Positions 9,361-18,948 of a stretch of 64,000 nt of DNA are shown one piece after another. Below the pieces are notes generated by a model, which saw only the letters and a list, made by a program, of their open reading frames with translations, was not told the origin of the DNA and did no database searches. The position numbers and the translations under genes were made by a program. Origin of the DNA: Bacteriovorax sp. (GTDB lineage: Bacteria; Bdellovibrionota; Bacteriovoracia; Bacteriovoracales; Bacteriovoracaceae); the NCBI GenBank assembly GCA_028710485.1, contig JAQTTZ010000006.1, positions 24,949 to 88,948 on the forward strand. Reading direction: 5' to 3'. Within the stretch, counting starts at the first letter, position 1; the number at the start of each line of letters is the position of its first letter.

Positions 9361-11415
9361 TTACTTCACTAATCCAGCTCTTCTTAATAGAGCTTCTGGG
9401 TTTGGTTCTTTTCCTCTAAAGGCAACATACAAATTCATCGGATGCTGACTTCCTCCTTTCGAAAGAATGCTATCTTTAAACTTATTGGCCACTTCCCGAT
9501 TAAAAATACCCATTCCTTTGAAAAATTCAAAAGCATCTGCATCTAAAACTTCAGCCCACTTATATGAATAGTATCCTGCTGAGTATCCGCCTGCAAAGAT
9601 ATGAGAAAAAGCAGTCGAGATACATGTGCCTTTAACTGATGGTAAAAATTCCATATGTTCCATTATGCCTGTTTCAAAAGCTTCGATATCCTGAATTTTT
9701 TCAGGATTACTTGAGTGCCAGGCCATATCAACATAGGCAAAACTTAACTGGCGAAGAGTCGCTCTTCCTTCCAAAAATGAAGCTGAGTCTTTAATTTTTT
9801 TAATAAGATCAGCGGGAATTTTTTCGCCAGTTTCATAATGCTCTGCAAATAAATCCAAACATTCTTTTTCGTAAGCCCAATTTTCTAAAATTTGTGAAGG
9901 AAGTTCAACGAAATCCCAGTAGACATTAGTTCCAGATAAAGTTTCGTACTGAGTATTTGCTAACATCCCATGAAGAGCATGGCCGAATTCATGGAAAAGA
10001 GTTGTCACTTCACCGAACGCCAAAAGAGAAGGTTTTGTTGGAGTAGGTTTTGTAAAATTACAAACGATGGCGATATGAGGGCGAATATTTACACCATCAA
10101 CAATTTTTTGTCCGCGGAAGCTCGTCATCCATGCGCCATTTCTTTTTCCAGCTCTCGGGTGAAAGTCGGCATAAAAAACCGCTACGTGATTATTATTTTC
10201 ATCCAGTACTTCATAAGTTTTTACCTCTGGATGATAAACAGGGATATCCAATCGTTGTTTAAAACTAAGACCAAATAATTTATGAGCGACCTGAAAAACA
10301 CCATCAATAACTTTTTCCAATTTAAAATAAGGGCGAAGCATTTCATCGTTAACTTGAAATTTTTCATTTTTAAGTTTTTCGGCATAATACATATTATCCC
10401 ATTTTTGATAATCCATGATGCCGTCAGTTTTTCTAGCATACACTCTTAACTCTTCAGTTTCAGCGGCCGCTGCCGGTGTAGCGTGATTAACAATATTATC
10501 AATAAAACTCATAACAGTTTTTGGAGTTGAGGCCATACGCTCTTCGAGGACAAAATGAGCGTGAGATTCATAGCCTAGAAGCTGCGCCTTTTGATGACGT
10601 AGTTTGGCAATTGATTTAACAATTTCCCGATTATCTTGATCGTCGCCTTTAAACCCCTTGGTAGAGTTAGCCAGGTACATTTGCTTGCGAAGTTCGCGAT
10701 TACTTGCGTAAGTTAAAAAAGGAATCACGCTTGGATAAGCAAGAGTAAATCCCCACTTTCCTTCGTGACCTTTTTCTTTCGCTGTCTGAGCAGCAGCTTC
10801 AACAATATCTTCCGGAAGACCTGCTAAATCAGCAATATTATCAATTAACATTAAGTAATCATTTGTCTCTTTCAAGATATGATCGCCAAACTGGAGGCCT
10901 AGGGTTGAAAGTTGTTTTGAAATATCTCTCATAACTTCTTTTTCTTTGTCATTTAACAAGGCGCCATTTCTTACAAAACTTTTGTAGCTTTTTTCAAGCA
11001 ACATCATTTGTTCTTCATTTAAATTGAAGTTATTTTTGTCATCCCAAACTTTTTTAATTTTCAGGAAAAGTTCTTGATCCAGACTGATATCGTTTCCATA
11101 CTCAGTTAGGATGGGGGAAAATTCTTTCGCGATACCTTGAATATCGTCATTTGTTTCCGCGCTGTGAAGATTGAAGAAAATACCTGAAATCAATTCTGCT
11201 TCCGGCCCTGCATGCTCCAAAGATTCAACAACATTTTTAAAGTTTTCTGGTTCAGTATTTAGTTTGATCGCTTCAATTCTTTTTTTCGCCATCACGATTG
11301 CTTCCTTAATGGCCGGAAGAAAATCTTGAGGTTTAATCTGGTCAAATGGAACCGTTTCAAAAGGTGTCTTAAATTTTTGTAATAAAATATTCTTGGTATT
11401 ATTCGTTGTTTCCAT
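9361..11415 (-). CDS. M3-family oligopeptidase (Dcp/oligopeptidase A type)
   Basis: 684 aa cytoplasmic zinc metallopeptidase with no signal peptide. The active site is TLFHEFGHALHG near residues 472-483 (HExxH). It is followed about 25-30 residues on by DFVELPSQILENWAYE, carrying the third ligand Glu. Downstream, the SGYYSYKWAEVLDADAF segment is the conserved C-terminal M3 substrate site. Length matches E. coli Dcp (681 aa) and OpdA (680 aa). The SGTNV-DFVELPSQ wording is closest to the Dcp branch by memory, but the two cannot be separated surely. It cleaves short peptides in protein and signal-peptide turnover. The ATG has AAGGAGA 6 nt upstream. Confidence 0.93.
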   Translation of the reverse strand: METTNNTKNILLQKFKTPFETVPFDQIKPQDFLPAIKEAIVMAKKRIEAIKLNTEPENFKNVVESLEHAGPEAELISGIFFNLHSAETNDDIQGIAKEFSPILTEYGNDISLDQELFLKIKKVWDDKNNFNLNEEQMMLLEKSYKSFVRNGALLNDKEKEVMRDISKQLSTLGLQFGDHILKETNDYLMLIDNIADLAGLPEDIVEAAAQTAKEKGHEGKWGFTLAYPSVIPFLTYASNRELRKQMYLANSTKGFKGDDQDNREIVKSIAKLRHQKAQLLGYESHAHFVLEERMASTPKTVMSFIDNIVNHATPAAAAETEELRVYARKTDGIMDYQKWDNMYYAEKLKNEKFQVNDEMLRPYFKLEKVIDGVFQVAHKLFGLSFKQRLDIPVYHPEVKTYEVLDENNNHVAVFYADFHPRAGKRNGAWMTSFRGQKIVDGVNIRPHIAIVCNFTKPTPTKPSLLAFGEVTTLFHEFGHALHGMLANTQYETLSGTNVYWDFVELPSQILENWAYEKECLDLFAEHYETGEKIPADLIKKIKDSASFLEGRATLRQLSFAYVDMAWHSSNPEKIQDIEAFETGIMEHMEFLPSVKGTCISTAFSHIFAGGYSAGYYSYKWAEVLDADAFEFFKGMGIFNREVANKFKDSILSKGGSQHPMNLYVAFRGKEPNPEALLRRAGLVK

Positions 11416-11427
11416 CCAGGTCTCCTT

Positions 11428-12207
11428 CTATTTAAATTGCAGTTCGTATACTGTTTCGTTTTTTTCTGTCGTTTGGCTGATTTCAGTTTGAGGGATTCCC
11501 AATGTTTTGGTTTTATCATTTAAGTCTTTTAAGACTGAGGCAATATTTAGCCATTCCCCTTTTTTTACTATAACCTGAGAGCTAACCAGGACTTGAGAGT
11601 TAACAATTGTTTTTTTTATTTCAGAATACGAAAAAATCAAATTAGCGCTGTCGCTTCCAAAAGGCTGACAAATGACTTTTAAATTCTCTTCGCCTATTCC
11701 AATTTCACCATTTATTCCCGCCCCTAAAAGAAGCTCCATGATGTTCACACTTCGATTGGCAGTTTCCCCTTTATTCAATACATTTTTTTCACCAATTTTA
11801 AAATTACTGGTATCAATTTTTGTTTTCTTGGTAGTTTTCAAATCAAGGCGGCAATCGTTTTCATTGAGGGGTAATTTCTCTGCTTCAATTCTATCAGAAA
11901 CACCGGCATCTCTCTTCAAAGAGTATCTCTTACTCAGGTATTTCTCAAATAGTTTTCCTCTATCGAGCGATGTAACAATATCAATGCAACTGTCTTCATC
12001 TCTAAACTCAACGATATCCCTAGGTAGCAACAGAATCTTTAGAGATTTATAAACGTCGCGCAAATTGACACTTTTATCAAAACAATAAGAATTGAGATCG
12101 CTAGGCGGCGTTTGCGCAATTGCGATAGAAAACAGACTCGCTAATAAAAAGAAAATACTATTTACTCCGTAAATGGCTATCACCTTTTTGGTGGTGGATA
12201 AAATCAT
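11428..12207 (-). CDS. Secreted hypothetical protein overlapping the DtxR regulator gene
   Basis: 259 aa, not recognised. A signal peptide (residues ~12-31, ending AIAQ) is followed by a mixed sequence with four Cys and a segment NIMELLLGAGINGEIG that could be amphipathic. The ATG lies inside the DtxR-type regulator gene (50-nt overlap) and lacks a clear ribosome site. A GTG eight codons later is a possible alternative start. Its stop is 12 bp before the oligopeptidase start, so regulator, this gene and the peptidase may form one transcript. Function unknown. Confidence 0.65.
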   Translation of the reverse strand: MILSTTKKVIAIYGVNSIFFLLASLFSIAIAQTPPSDLNSYCFDKSVNLRDVYKSLKILLLPRDIVEFRDEDSCIDIVTSLDRGKLFEKYLSKRYSLKRDAGVSDRIEAEKLPLNENDCRLDLKTTKKTKIDTSNFKIGEKNVLNKGETANRSVNIMELLLGAGINGEIGIGEENLKVICQPFGSDSANLIFSYSEIKKTIVNSQVLVSSQVIVKKGEWLNIASVLKDLNDKTKTLGIPQTEISQTTEKNETVYELQFK

Positions 12208-12688
12208 CTGATGTTGAATACGAGCAAAGATCTAGTGCCGTTTTAAACTGGAAAGACTTTGGAAGTTGTCCTTTTTTACTCAGGTCTTCACAGGTACAGG
12301 CGAGCGTTTTCATAAAACTAAAAAATTTTTCACTCGTTTGTGGACTCATCAAATGCTCCATTTGGCATGAATCATTTTCTGCCGTGGCATCATCGACGCC
12401 AACAAAATCTCTTAAAAAATAATAAAGCAAAGTGCGCGAAGATAAAATGCGGTGAACTTCTTCGTGGCCAAGTTCAGTCAGGACAACAAATTTACATTCT
12501 TCTTCTTCTTGAATTAATCCTTTTTTCTTAAGATTATTCAGCATGGTTGAAACTGACCCTTTAGTTAGTTCCAAATCTTTTGCGATATCGGTGACTCTCG
12601 CAAAACCTCTGTTTTCTTTTAATTTATGAATGGTTAAAAGATAGTGAACCATTGAGTGAGAAAGTTCCGTTTCCATTGTATCTTTCAT
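12158..12688 (-). CDS. DtxR/MntR-family metal-dependent transcriptional regulator
   Basis: 176 aa from the chosen ATG; an upstream in-frame ATG would add 26 residues unrelated to the family. The N-terminal winged helix includes RVTDIAKDLELTKGSVSTMLNNLKK. The dimer/metal domain has AENDSCQMEHLMS with Cys108, Glu111 and His112. This is the same spacing as DtxR Cys102/Glu105/His106, which points to an iron-type rather than manganese-type (MntR, Glu at the Cys position) sensor. There is no SH3-like third domain; a short Cys-containing tail (ACTCEDL) follows instead. A palindrome upstream may be an autoregulatory operator. Confidence 0.85.
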   Translation of the reverse strand: MKDTMETELSHSMVHYLLTIHKLKENRGFARVTDIAKDLELTKGSVSTMLNNLKKKGLIQEEEECKFVVLTELGHEEVHRILSSRTLLYYFLRDFVGVDDATAENDSCQMEHLMSPQTSEKFFSFMKTLACTCEDLSKKGQLPKSFQFKTALDLCSYSTSDDFIHHQKGDSHLRSK

Positions 12689-12720
12689 AGGACCACTGCC
12701 TGTTGTTTTATTTATCATAC

Positions 12721-12730
12721 ACAAATTTGT
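12721..12730. promoter_or_regulatory. Palindrome upstream of the DtxR-type regulator
   Basis: ACAAATTTGT is a perfect 10-bp palindrome, extended on one side by GAT/ATC-like bases. It lies 33 bp upstream of the chosen regulator start. The position suits an autoregulatory operator, but the sequence does not resemble the classical DtxR box, so this is inference. Confidence 0.25.
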
Positions 12731-12903
12731 ATCAGCGAATAAGGGGCTTAGTAAAGAGCGAAACATGCCTTTAAAACAGGGCAGGAATATCGGCTATTGT
12801 TGACGGCGACTTCCTTCCTATCCATCTGATTTCATAAGTGATTACCCTGACCATTTTTGCCTCTGGGTTCATTCGTATAAGCTTCTGTTAAAATAGATTC
12901 AGT

Positions 12904-14628
12904 ATGAAATATTTAATTCTTTTTACTATGTTATTTACCCACTTCACAGGTTTCGCTGCGGATGCGACTAACGCAACTTCGAGCGAAACGGCACTCAATC
13001 AAACTCTCCTCGATAACGGAGCGGCCGCTCAAAAACTGCTGGAAGCTTCAAGCGCAAATAAAGCTCCAACCACTATTAAAATTTTAAGTAACAAAGGTAG
13101 CAGCTCAACAACATCATCAACGAGCAATTTAACTGATCAAGATAAGCAGCTAAGCGAAAATTATGTCGACCAAGGTGCTGCCAATCGGATTCTTGCAGAA
13201 AAATGCGTTGGCGAGATGGCCCAAGCTTGTGCCGGTACCGAGGTCGATCATAAGGTAATGGGAATGAGTCCAGGTTTGATAAAAGCAGCTGCTCAAGCCT
13301 ACGCGAGTTTCGGGGTTATGAGTGATAGCATTTTAACTTTATCAAGACCATCGGCAAAGGCCACTGAAACAAAGGCCACTGACACAAAGACTGCTGAGGC
13401 AAAGGACACTGAGACAAAAACTGATAACTCAAAAGACAAGCCAACAGATTATTGCAAATACATCCCCGCTGCCACTGAAGCTATTTCGGCTTTTGCCCAA
13501 AAAAATACAGTTGCAGGATTAAATAATGGCGGAGAAACTTCTCAGAAAGAGGTACTTCTAAAAGCAGCAAAAAGCCATGATGGAAGGGCCGAACAAGCCC
13601 AAATACAAGCAGTGGGGTGGTATGGAGGAGCTGCCTGCTATGCGGCCAATGCCGCTTTCGGGAACTTTGCCACAGATACTTCTTTGCTTGTAAAACTCGG
13701 TGCTGCTACTTTACTTGGAACTTTTTACCAAGCTGAAGTTGCGGCCAATAAAGGTTATGCTCAAAAAACTCGCGATATCGCCAATTCTCTTCCTAGTAAA
13801 GGAGACTGTAATCCTGTTACTCAAAATGATTGTTATTGCGCTGAAGCTGAAAACGAAAATAACCCCACCTACTGTCAGGCACAAATTGCTAAAAAAGCAG
13901 CGGCTTCTGCATTCACTCGTGTCGCTTGCACGGACAGTAAAATGCAAATTGATCCAAGTTGTGCCTGTGAAAAAACTAATAATTGTTTTGATAAATTTTT
14001 AGAAAATTCCGGCGCTGCAGAATTACAACTTGGTATGGGTTATAGCAATTCTCCTTTTAAATCCATCGCCTCACTCGCTCATGGAAAACTTGAAGCTGGT
14101 ACCTTAAGTTCACAGGCCTACGCTGGAACGGCGGCCATCGCCAAAAAAGCACTCAACGATCTTGCCTCAAAGGTTCAAGCAAATAATAATCCTTTAACTC
14201 CCGCTCAGAAAGCGGTGGCAGACGCTATTGCCTCTAAAGGAATACCATCTAATATCGCTCGACTCATGGCCCAGAATTCTCCACCGCAAAGTGCCGTCGA
14301 TAAATCAATGGCAAAAGTCGGGGGCCTTGGCTCTTACCAAGTGGCAAATTATTCATCAGGAAGAAGTAATGTTCTCGATTTCTCCGGCGGAGACGGCCTG
14401 GGCATCGGTGGAAAAAAAGGTGATAAAAAAGGCAATGCTGCAGATGATTTCCTCGGGAAACTCAATCCTAAAGCAGCTGCCTCTAATTCCAAAGTTTTAG
14501 AGTTTGCTCAAAAAGCACAAGCGCAAGCATCGCAAATTACAAAATCGGACAAACCAATTTTTGAAATAATATCCATTCGTTACCAAACCTCAGGTAGAAG
14601 ACTGTTACAGCTCGACTCTAATAATTAA
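12904..14628 (+). CDS. Large secreted alanine-rich protein of unknown function
   Basis: 574 aa with a clear signal peptide (cleavage near GFAA-DAT). The mature part is Ala/Ser/Thr/Lys-rich. A pentapeptide-repeat linker lies near residues 151-176. Ten or more Cys lie between residues ~180 and 365, including a CNPVTQNDCYC and CACEKTNNCF pattern that suggests disulfides. A Gly/Lys-rich patch (GGDGLGIGGKKGDKKG) lies near residue 500. No known domain is recognised. No ribosome site is visible; a TAAAAT box ends 9-10 nt before the ATG, so a very short or leaderless mRNA is possible. It is probably periplasmic or surface exposed. Confidence 0.75.
   Translation: MKYLILFTMLFTHFTGFAADATNATSSETALNQTLLDNGAAAQKLLEASSANKAPTTIKILSNKGSSSTTSSTSNLTDQDKQLSENYVDQGAANRILAEKCVGEMAQACAGTEVDHKVMGMSPGLIKAAAQAYASFGVMSDSILTLSRPSAKATETKATDTKTAEAKDTETKTDNSKDKPTDYCKYIPAATEAISAFAQKNTVAGLNNGGETSQKEVLLKAAKSHDGRAEQAQIQAVGWYGGAACYAANAAFGNFATDTSLLVKLGAATLLGTFYQAEVAANKGYAQKTRDIANSLPSKGDCNPVTQNDCYCAEAENENNPTYCQAQIAKKAAASAFTRVACTDSKMQIDPSCACEKTNNCFDKFLENSGAAELQLGMGYSNSPFKSIASLAHGKLEAGTLSSQAYAGTAAIAKKALNDLASKVQANNNPLTPAQKAVADAIASKGIPSNIARLMAQNSPPQSAVDKSMAKVGGLGSYQVANYSSGRSNVLDFSGGDGLGIGGKKGDKKGNAADDFLGKLNPKAAASNSKVLEFAQKAQAQASQITKSDKPIFEIISIRYQTSGRRLLQLDSNN
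13355..13429 (+). repeat. 15-nt tandem repeat encoding a pentapeptide linker
   Basis: Five imperfect 15-nt units, each beginning CAAAG or CAAAA. The first two differ by a single base (CAAAGGCCACTGAAA, CAAAGGCCACTGACA). They encode TETKA/TDTKT/AEAKD/TETKT/DNSKD-like units, a hydrophilic linker in the secreted protein. Confidence 0.7.
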
Positions 14629-14695
14629 TAAAGACAATCAATCTTCTTGAAGCTACAATTTTTTCTTAATATTTTAAAAATTTTGAGAAATCCAA

Positions 14696-15424
14696 ATGGC
14701 ACTTCCTTTTGAGCAATCCCTAATTATCATTCCTACGTATAACGAAATTGATAATATCGAGAATATGATTCGCACCCTCTTTGGACTCTATCCAACAATA
14801 TCCCTGCTTATCATTGAAGATGGTTCTCCCGATGGCACTGCAAACGTCGTTAAAAGCTTAATGAGCGAGTTTAAAAACCTTTCCATAATTGAGCGCAAAG
14901 GAAAACTCGGACTCGGTACGGCCTATATAACTGGCTTTAAATGGGCACTTCAAAAAAATTATCAATATATTTTTGAAATGGATTGTGATTTTTCTCATGA
15001 CCCCAAACAAGTTGTAGATTTATTAGCGCAAGCCAAAGATAACGACCTGGTCATCGGCTCTCGATACATCGGAGGAATCCGTATAATCAACTGGCCGATA
15101 CAAAGATTGCTTCTATCTTATGGTGCTTCTCTCTATACTCGTTTTATCACAGGCATTCCTGTCTTTGATACTACTGGTGGCTTTAAGTGCTTTAAGAGAT
15201 CAGCGCTCATGGCCCTCGACTTGGATAAAATAATTTCCAACGGTTATTCATTTCAACTCGAACTCAACTATAAAATCTGGGTGAAAGGTTTAAAAATTAA
15301 AGAAGTCCCTATCATTTTTTATGAAAGACGTGACGGTCAATCAAAAATGGGCGGGGGAATTATTCTAGAGGCTTTATTTGCTGTTTTTAGATTGAGATTT
15401 AAAAAAATGCTTGGAACGCTTTAA
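14696..15424 (+). CDS. Family 2 glycosyltransferase, dolichol/polyprenol-phosphate mannosyltransferase-like
   Basis: 242 aa GT2 enzyme. IIPTYNEIDNIE at residues ~9-20 and IIEDGSPDGTA near 38-50 bind the nucleotide sugar. The metal motif is MDCDFSHDP near residues 95-103 (MDADFSHDP in most family members). VIGSRYIGG and the QRxxS region follow. Length and the absence of C-terminal membrane helices match DPM1-type synthases, which transfer a sugar from GDP- or UDP-sugar to a lipid phosphate for envelope glycan assembly. The sugar is not predictable. It converges with the following membrane-protein gene. Confidence 0.88.
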   Translation: MALPFEQSLIIIPTYNEIDNIENMIRTLFGLYPTISLLIIEDGSPDGTANVVKSLMSEFKNLSIIERKGKLGLGTAYITGFKWALQKNYQYIFEMDCDFSHDPKQVVDLLAQAKDNDLVIGSRYIGGIRIINWPIQRLLLSYGASLYTRFITGIPVFDTTGGFKCFKRSALMALDLDKIISNGYSFQLELNYKIWVKGLKIKEVPIIFYERRDGQSKMGGGIILEALFAVFRLRFKKMLGTL

Positions 15425-15442
15425 AGAACTTCAAAGAACTTC
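15423..15442 (+). repeat. Short tandem duplication between convergent genes
   Basis: Two exact copies of the 10-mer AAAGAACTTC, followed by a partial third copy. They lie directly after the glycosyltransferase stop. No function is evident. Confidence 0.6.
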
Positions 15443-15460
15443 AAAGATAATTAGTGAATT

Positions 15461-16132
15461 TTATCTCACCAAAGATTTGCGAGAAAAAACTTCATCATTG
15501 AGTGGATTGTACATCATTAGAACTAAAATCCAGTAAAATCCAAATTCGAAAATAACAAAACGCAGCTCAGAAGGAATCAGACTAATTAATCCAGCAAGGA
15601 TTATATAGGCTCCTGTTTGAGTGTAGCGAGGAAGAGGAATGGCGAAACGATTCACGAACTGTTTTATTTTATCGAGCTTAGTGTAAAAAAAGGGCAACAC
15701 TAAAAAATAAAGGGTAGCGATAATTTTTATAGCTAATGTAAAAATAATATTATTGAGATGAAATCCATTCAATACCAAATGCTGCAAATTAAACTGCATT
15801 TTTGTATTATGAGTGAGAAAGAACTGAGGAGAACTGAAATTAAAAATGCGTTGTCCCCATGACATTTCATCCATCGCAAAAGCTAAAAAAATAATTCCTG
15901 CTATTACCTGGCTGGCAGCAAAACCTGCACCTCTAAAAGGTTTTAGAATACTGGCACGGTAAAAACACATAACTGAAGCAAATAGAAGTGTGTAAAATAT
16001 CATCCATTGAAAAAATCCATCTTCTGCGACCATTGCTGATTCAAAATATAAAAGGTTAGTTTGTGAATAATAAATCGCAAGACCTAGGAAAATAATTAAT
16101 ACCGGATACATGATTTTTTCAAAAAGCTTCAA
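15461..16132 (-). CDS. Multi-pass membrane protein of unknown function
   Basis: 223 aa with about six hydrophobic segments. The chosen TTG start overlaps the rpiB stop (TTGA) and has GGGAGAG about 7 nt upstream, better than an ATG seven codons later. A conserved-looking FAMDEMSWGQRIF segment near residue 85 and a SPQFFLTHN stretch lie between helices. Co-transcription with rpiB and ahcY is likely from spacing. Family not recognised with certainty. Confidence 0.7.
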   Translation of the reverse strand: MKLFEKIMYPVLIIFLGLAIYYSQTNLLYFESAMVAEDGFFQWMIFYTLLFASVMCFYRASILKPFRGAGFAASQVIAGIIFLAFAMDEMSWGQRIFNFSSPQFFLTHNTKMQFNLQHLVLNGFHLNNIIFTLAIKIIATLYFLVLPFFYTKLDKIKQFVNRFAIPLPRYTQTGAYIILAGLISLIPSELRFVIFEFGFYWILVLMMYNPLNDEVFSRKSLVR

Positions 16133-16569
16133 AGAGACTCTCCCAAATTTTGAAACTTATTGAGACGATCCCCATGGCGTCCACCTTCAAAAAGGCTTGC
16201 AAACCACGAATCAATGATGGCCTTGATTTCTTCTTCTGAATTAGTGCGAGCTCCAAGACAAAGGACGTTAGCATCGTTATGCTTACGTGCCATTTCAGCA
16301 TCGTAGGGAGATCGGCAAAGTGCTGCTCTAATTCCCTTATAGCGATTGGCCACAATGGAAACACCGATTCCAGATCCACAAAGAAGGATGCCTGAATATT
16401 TTTGATTTAAGACTACTTTAACTAAAGCACTTGCGTAGTCTGGATAATCACAACGCTCGAGACTTGTAGTACCAACATCGACGACTTCAATATTTTTAGA
16501 AAGAAGGAATTCGCGAACGAACTCCTTCATTTCAAAAGCGGCATGGTCTGAACCAATTACGATTTTCAT
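16129..16569 (-). CDS. rpiB: Ribose-5-phosphate isomerase B
   Basis: 146 aa of the RpiB/LacAB family. IGSDHAAFEMK (residues 4-14, sugar-phosphate binding), CDYPDYA near 46, the oxyanion loop CGSGIGVSI near 71-79 and the RKHNDANVLCLGAR segment near 97-110 are all present. It interconverts ribose 5-phosphate and ribulose 5-phosphate in the cytoplasm. It begins 8 bp after the ahcY stop, and its own stop overlaps the next gene's start, so it sits mid-operon. Confidence 0.95.
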   Translation of the reverse strand: MKIVIGSDHAAFEMKEFVREFLLSKNIEVVDVGTTSLERCDYPDYASALVKVVLNQKYSGILLCGSGIGVSIVANRYKGIRAALCRSPYDAEMARKHNDANVLCLGARTNSEEEIKAIIDSWFASLFEGGRHGDRLNKFQNLGESL

Positions 16570-16577
16570 TCTAAATC

Positions 16578-17879
16578 TTAATATCTGTAGTGGTCTGGTT
16601 TATAAGGTCCTTCAACCTTAATTCCCAGATACTCAGCTTGTTTGTTTGAAAGTTTATCCAACTTCACTCCGATTTTTTCTAAGTGAAGGCGAGCAACTTT
16701 TTCATCCAAGTGTTTTGGAAGAACGTAAACTTCGTTTTTATAATTTGCATGGTTAGCCCACAATTCCATTTGGGCCATAACTTGGTTGGTGAATGAATTC
16801 GACATAACAAATGACGGGTGTCCAGTTCCACAACCTAAATTAACTAATCTTCCTTCAGCAAGAAGAATGATTTTTTTGCCGTTCGTGAAAACATACTGAT
16901 CAACTTGAGGTTTGATGTTTACTTTTTTGATATCTGATTTGCTGTTTAAGTAAGAGACTTCAATTTCTAGATCGAAGTGGCCGATGTTTGCAACGATTGC
17001 TCCATCTTTCATCATCTCTAAATGTTTACCTGTAATTACGTCAACACATCCAGTAGCCGTAGTGAAGATGTCCCCGATTTTGGCAGCATCGTCCATATTC
17101 ATTACTTGGAATCCTTCCATTGCCGCTTGAAGCGCACAAACTGGATCGATTTCAGTGATGATAACTCGTCCGCCTAATCCCTTGAACGATCCAGCACATC
17201 CCTTACCAACGTCACCGTAACCAGCAACAACACAAACCTTACCGGCAACCATTACGTCAGTTGCGCGTTTTACTGAATCTACAAGAGACTCTCTACATCC
17301 ATAAAGATTGTCGAATTTTGATTTTGTAACAGAGTCATTGATGTTGATTGCAGGAACTTTTAGTTCACCTTTTTTCACCATCTCATAAAGTCTATGAACA
17401 CCTGTTGTTGTTTCTTCAGAAAGACCTTTGATACCTTTAAGTAGTTCTGGGAATTTTGAGTGAACCATAACAGTCAAGTCACCACCATCATCAAGAATCA
17501 TGTTTAGTGGAGATCCGTCAGCCCATTTAAGAGTTTGTTCAATACACCAGTCGAATTCTTTTTCGTTCATCCCTTTCCAGGCAAAAACTGGAATCCCAGC
17601 AGCAGCCATGGCCGCAGCAGCTTGGTCTTGAGTAGAAAAAATATTGCATGATGACCAGCGCACTTCTGCACCGAGTTCAATCAAGGTTTCGATAAGTACT
17701 GCCGTTTGAATAGTCATGTGAAGACATCCAGCAATACGAGCACCTTTAAGTGGTTTAGATTTTCCAAATTCTGCTCTGAGCGACATAAGTCCTGGCATCT
17801 CAACTTCAGCAATTTGAATTTCTTTACGTCCCCATTCTGCAAGCGACATATCTTTTACTTTGTAATCTGTAAAGGCCAT
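16578..17879 (-). CDS. ahcY: Adenosylhomocysteinase (S-adenosylhomocysteine hydrolase)
   Basis: 433 aa. The sequence follows SAHH throughout: [15 protein letters not shown] near residue 55, the [15 protein letters not shown] substrate segment near 80, [13 protein letters not shown] near 175-190 with the catalytic Lys and Asp, the NAD loop [15 protein letters not shown] near 215-230, and the NAD-contacting C-terminal KPDHYRY. It hydrolyses SAH to adenosine and homocysteine, relieving product inhibition of methyltransferases. The ATG has GGGGG 5-9 nt upstream. The short leader shows no recognisable SAH riboswitch. First gene of the ahcY-rpiB-membrane protein run. Confidence 0.97.
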   Translation of the reverse strand: MAFTDYKVKDMSLAEWGRKEIQIAEVEMPGLMSLRAEFGKSKPLKGARIAGCLHMTIQTAVLIETLIELGAEVRWSSCNIFSTQDQAAAAMAAAGIPVFAWKGMNEKEFDWCIEQTLKWADGSPLNMILDDGGDLTVMVHSKFPELLKGIKGLSEETTTGVHRLYEMVKKGELKVPAININDSVTKSKFDNLYGCRESLVDSVKRATDVMVAGKVCVVAGYGDVGKGCAGSFKGLGGRVIITEIDPVCALQAAMEGFQVMNMDDAAKIGDIFTTATGCVDVITGKHLEMMKDGAIVANIGHFDLEIEVSYLNSKSDIKKVNIKPQVDQYVFTNGKKIILLAEGRLVNLGCGTGHPSFVMSNSFTNQVMAQMELWANHANYKNEVYVLPKHLDEKVARLHLEKIGVKLDKLSNKQAEYLGIKVEGPYKPDHYRY

Positions 17880-17968
17880 AATTCCCCCTAGTGGTTTTTG
17901 AAATATGAGTTAAAATAATTCTGATTAATATAACAGGATCGAACTGCAGTCACAAGGTAATTGCAATC

Positions 17969-18916
17969 ATGGCAAGCTATACACAGATAGGCCTTAAAGA
18001 GGCCGAAGATATCCTTAAGCTTTACGGCAGGGAAGGTATCCTAAAAATGACTCCTTTGTCGTTGGGCATCTCCAATTCAAATTATCGAGTTGATCTCGCT
18101 GGAGAATCAGTTCTTTTAAAAATCTCAAATGATAAAAATCAGCTCCAATTAGCTGAGGAACAAGCAATTTTGCTTTACCTAAATCAACGCGCATACCCTT
18201 ATTCACTTAAGCCATTTGCTCTGATTTCTGGGGAATTAGTTTACAACTATGAACCCTATTTTGGTGTGGTGTATCCCTTTGTAGACGGCATCCCTCCAGG
18301 TCCCTCTGACTATACTTGCAAAGAAGTGGGAGCAGCTCTAGCAACATTGCATTCGATCGCCCATGACCACACAAAGTTAAATCATTTACGCCCTCATGAA
18401 AATGTGGGATTCGGCGCATATGAAATTCTAAAATATTCAGAAACGCTATCTTGTCCAAAGGATTACCGAGAGGCTTTTCAGTATTTTTTTCCAGATCAAT
18501 TGAAAGATTTTCTAGAAACCCCTTTTGAAAAAGGAATCATTCACGGGGATCTTTATTACGATAATACACTCTTTAATAATAACCACCTGAGTGCCGTTCT
18601 CGATTTTGAACAGGCCGGACGAGGTGAATACTTACTGGACTTGGGGATTTCAATCTCTGGAACTTGTTTAGAAAAAGGAAGAGTTATCTCGCCACTTGTA
18701 AACTCGTATTTAGAGGGTTATGAAGCTATCAGACCATTAAGCAGTACTGAATTAAAATTTCTTGATCACGCCGTCATCCTGGGACTTCTATCGATATCCC
18801 TTTGGAGAATCAAGCGTTTCAAGGAAAGGGATCTAAATCCACTAATGGAAAATTCTTATCAGGATCTTTTGGTGCGAGCAATGAACTATTATCAAATGAA
18901 ACAACTAGAAAAATAA
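17969..18916 (+). CDS. APH-fold phosphotransferase, homoserine kinase (ThrB type)-like
   Basis: 315 aa aminoglycoside-phosphotransferase/choline-kinase fold. An N-terminal SLGISNSNYRVD glycine loop (~residue 30) leads into the VLLKI lysine strand. The catalytic loop is IIHGDLYYDNTLF near residue 192, and the metal-binding AVLDFEQAGRGEYLLDL follows near 213. The N-terminal half and the loop wording resemble proteobacterial ThrB-like homoserine kinases, but related sugar/choline kinases look similar, so only the fold is secure. It diverges from ahcY with 89 bp between starts. Confidence 0.75.
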   Translation: MASYTQIGLKEAEDILKLYGREGILKMTPLSLGISNSNYRVDLAGESVLLKISNDKNQLQLAEEQAILLYLNQRAYPYSLKPFALISGELVYNYEPYFGVVYPFVDGIPPGPSDYTCKEVGAALATLHSIAHDHTKLNHLRPHENVGFGAYEILKYSETLSCPKDYREAFQYFFPDQLKDFLETPFEKGIIHGDLYYDNTLFNNNHLSAVLDFEQAGRGEYLLDLGISISGTCLEKGRVISPLVNSYLEGYEAIRPLSSTELKFLDHAVILGLLSISLWRIKRFKERDLNPLMENSYQDLLVRAMNYYQMKQLEK

Positions 18917-18948
18917 AGCTAAAAAGATAATTAATAGGAATATGACCC

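Noticed and set aside
17880..17968. Possible SAH riboswitch before ahcY
   Set aside because: The 89-bp divergent gap shows no SAH-riboswitch-like pseudoknot core and must also hold two promoters.
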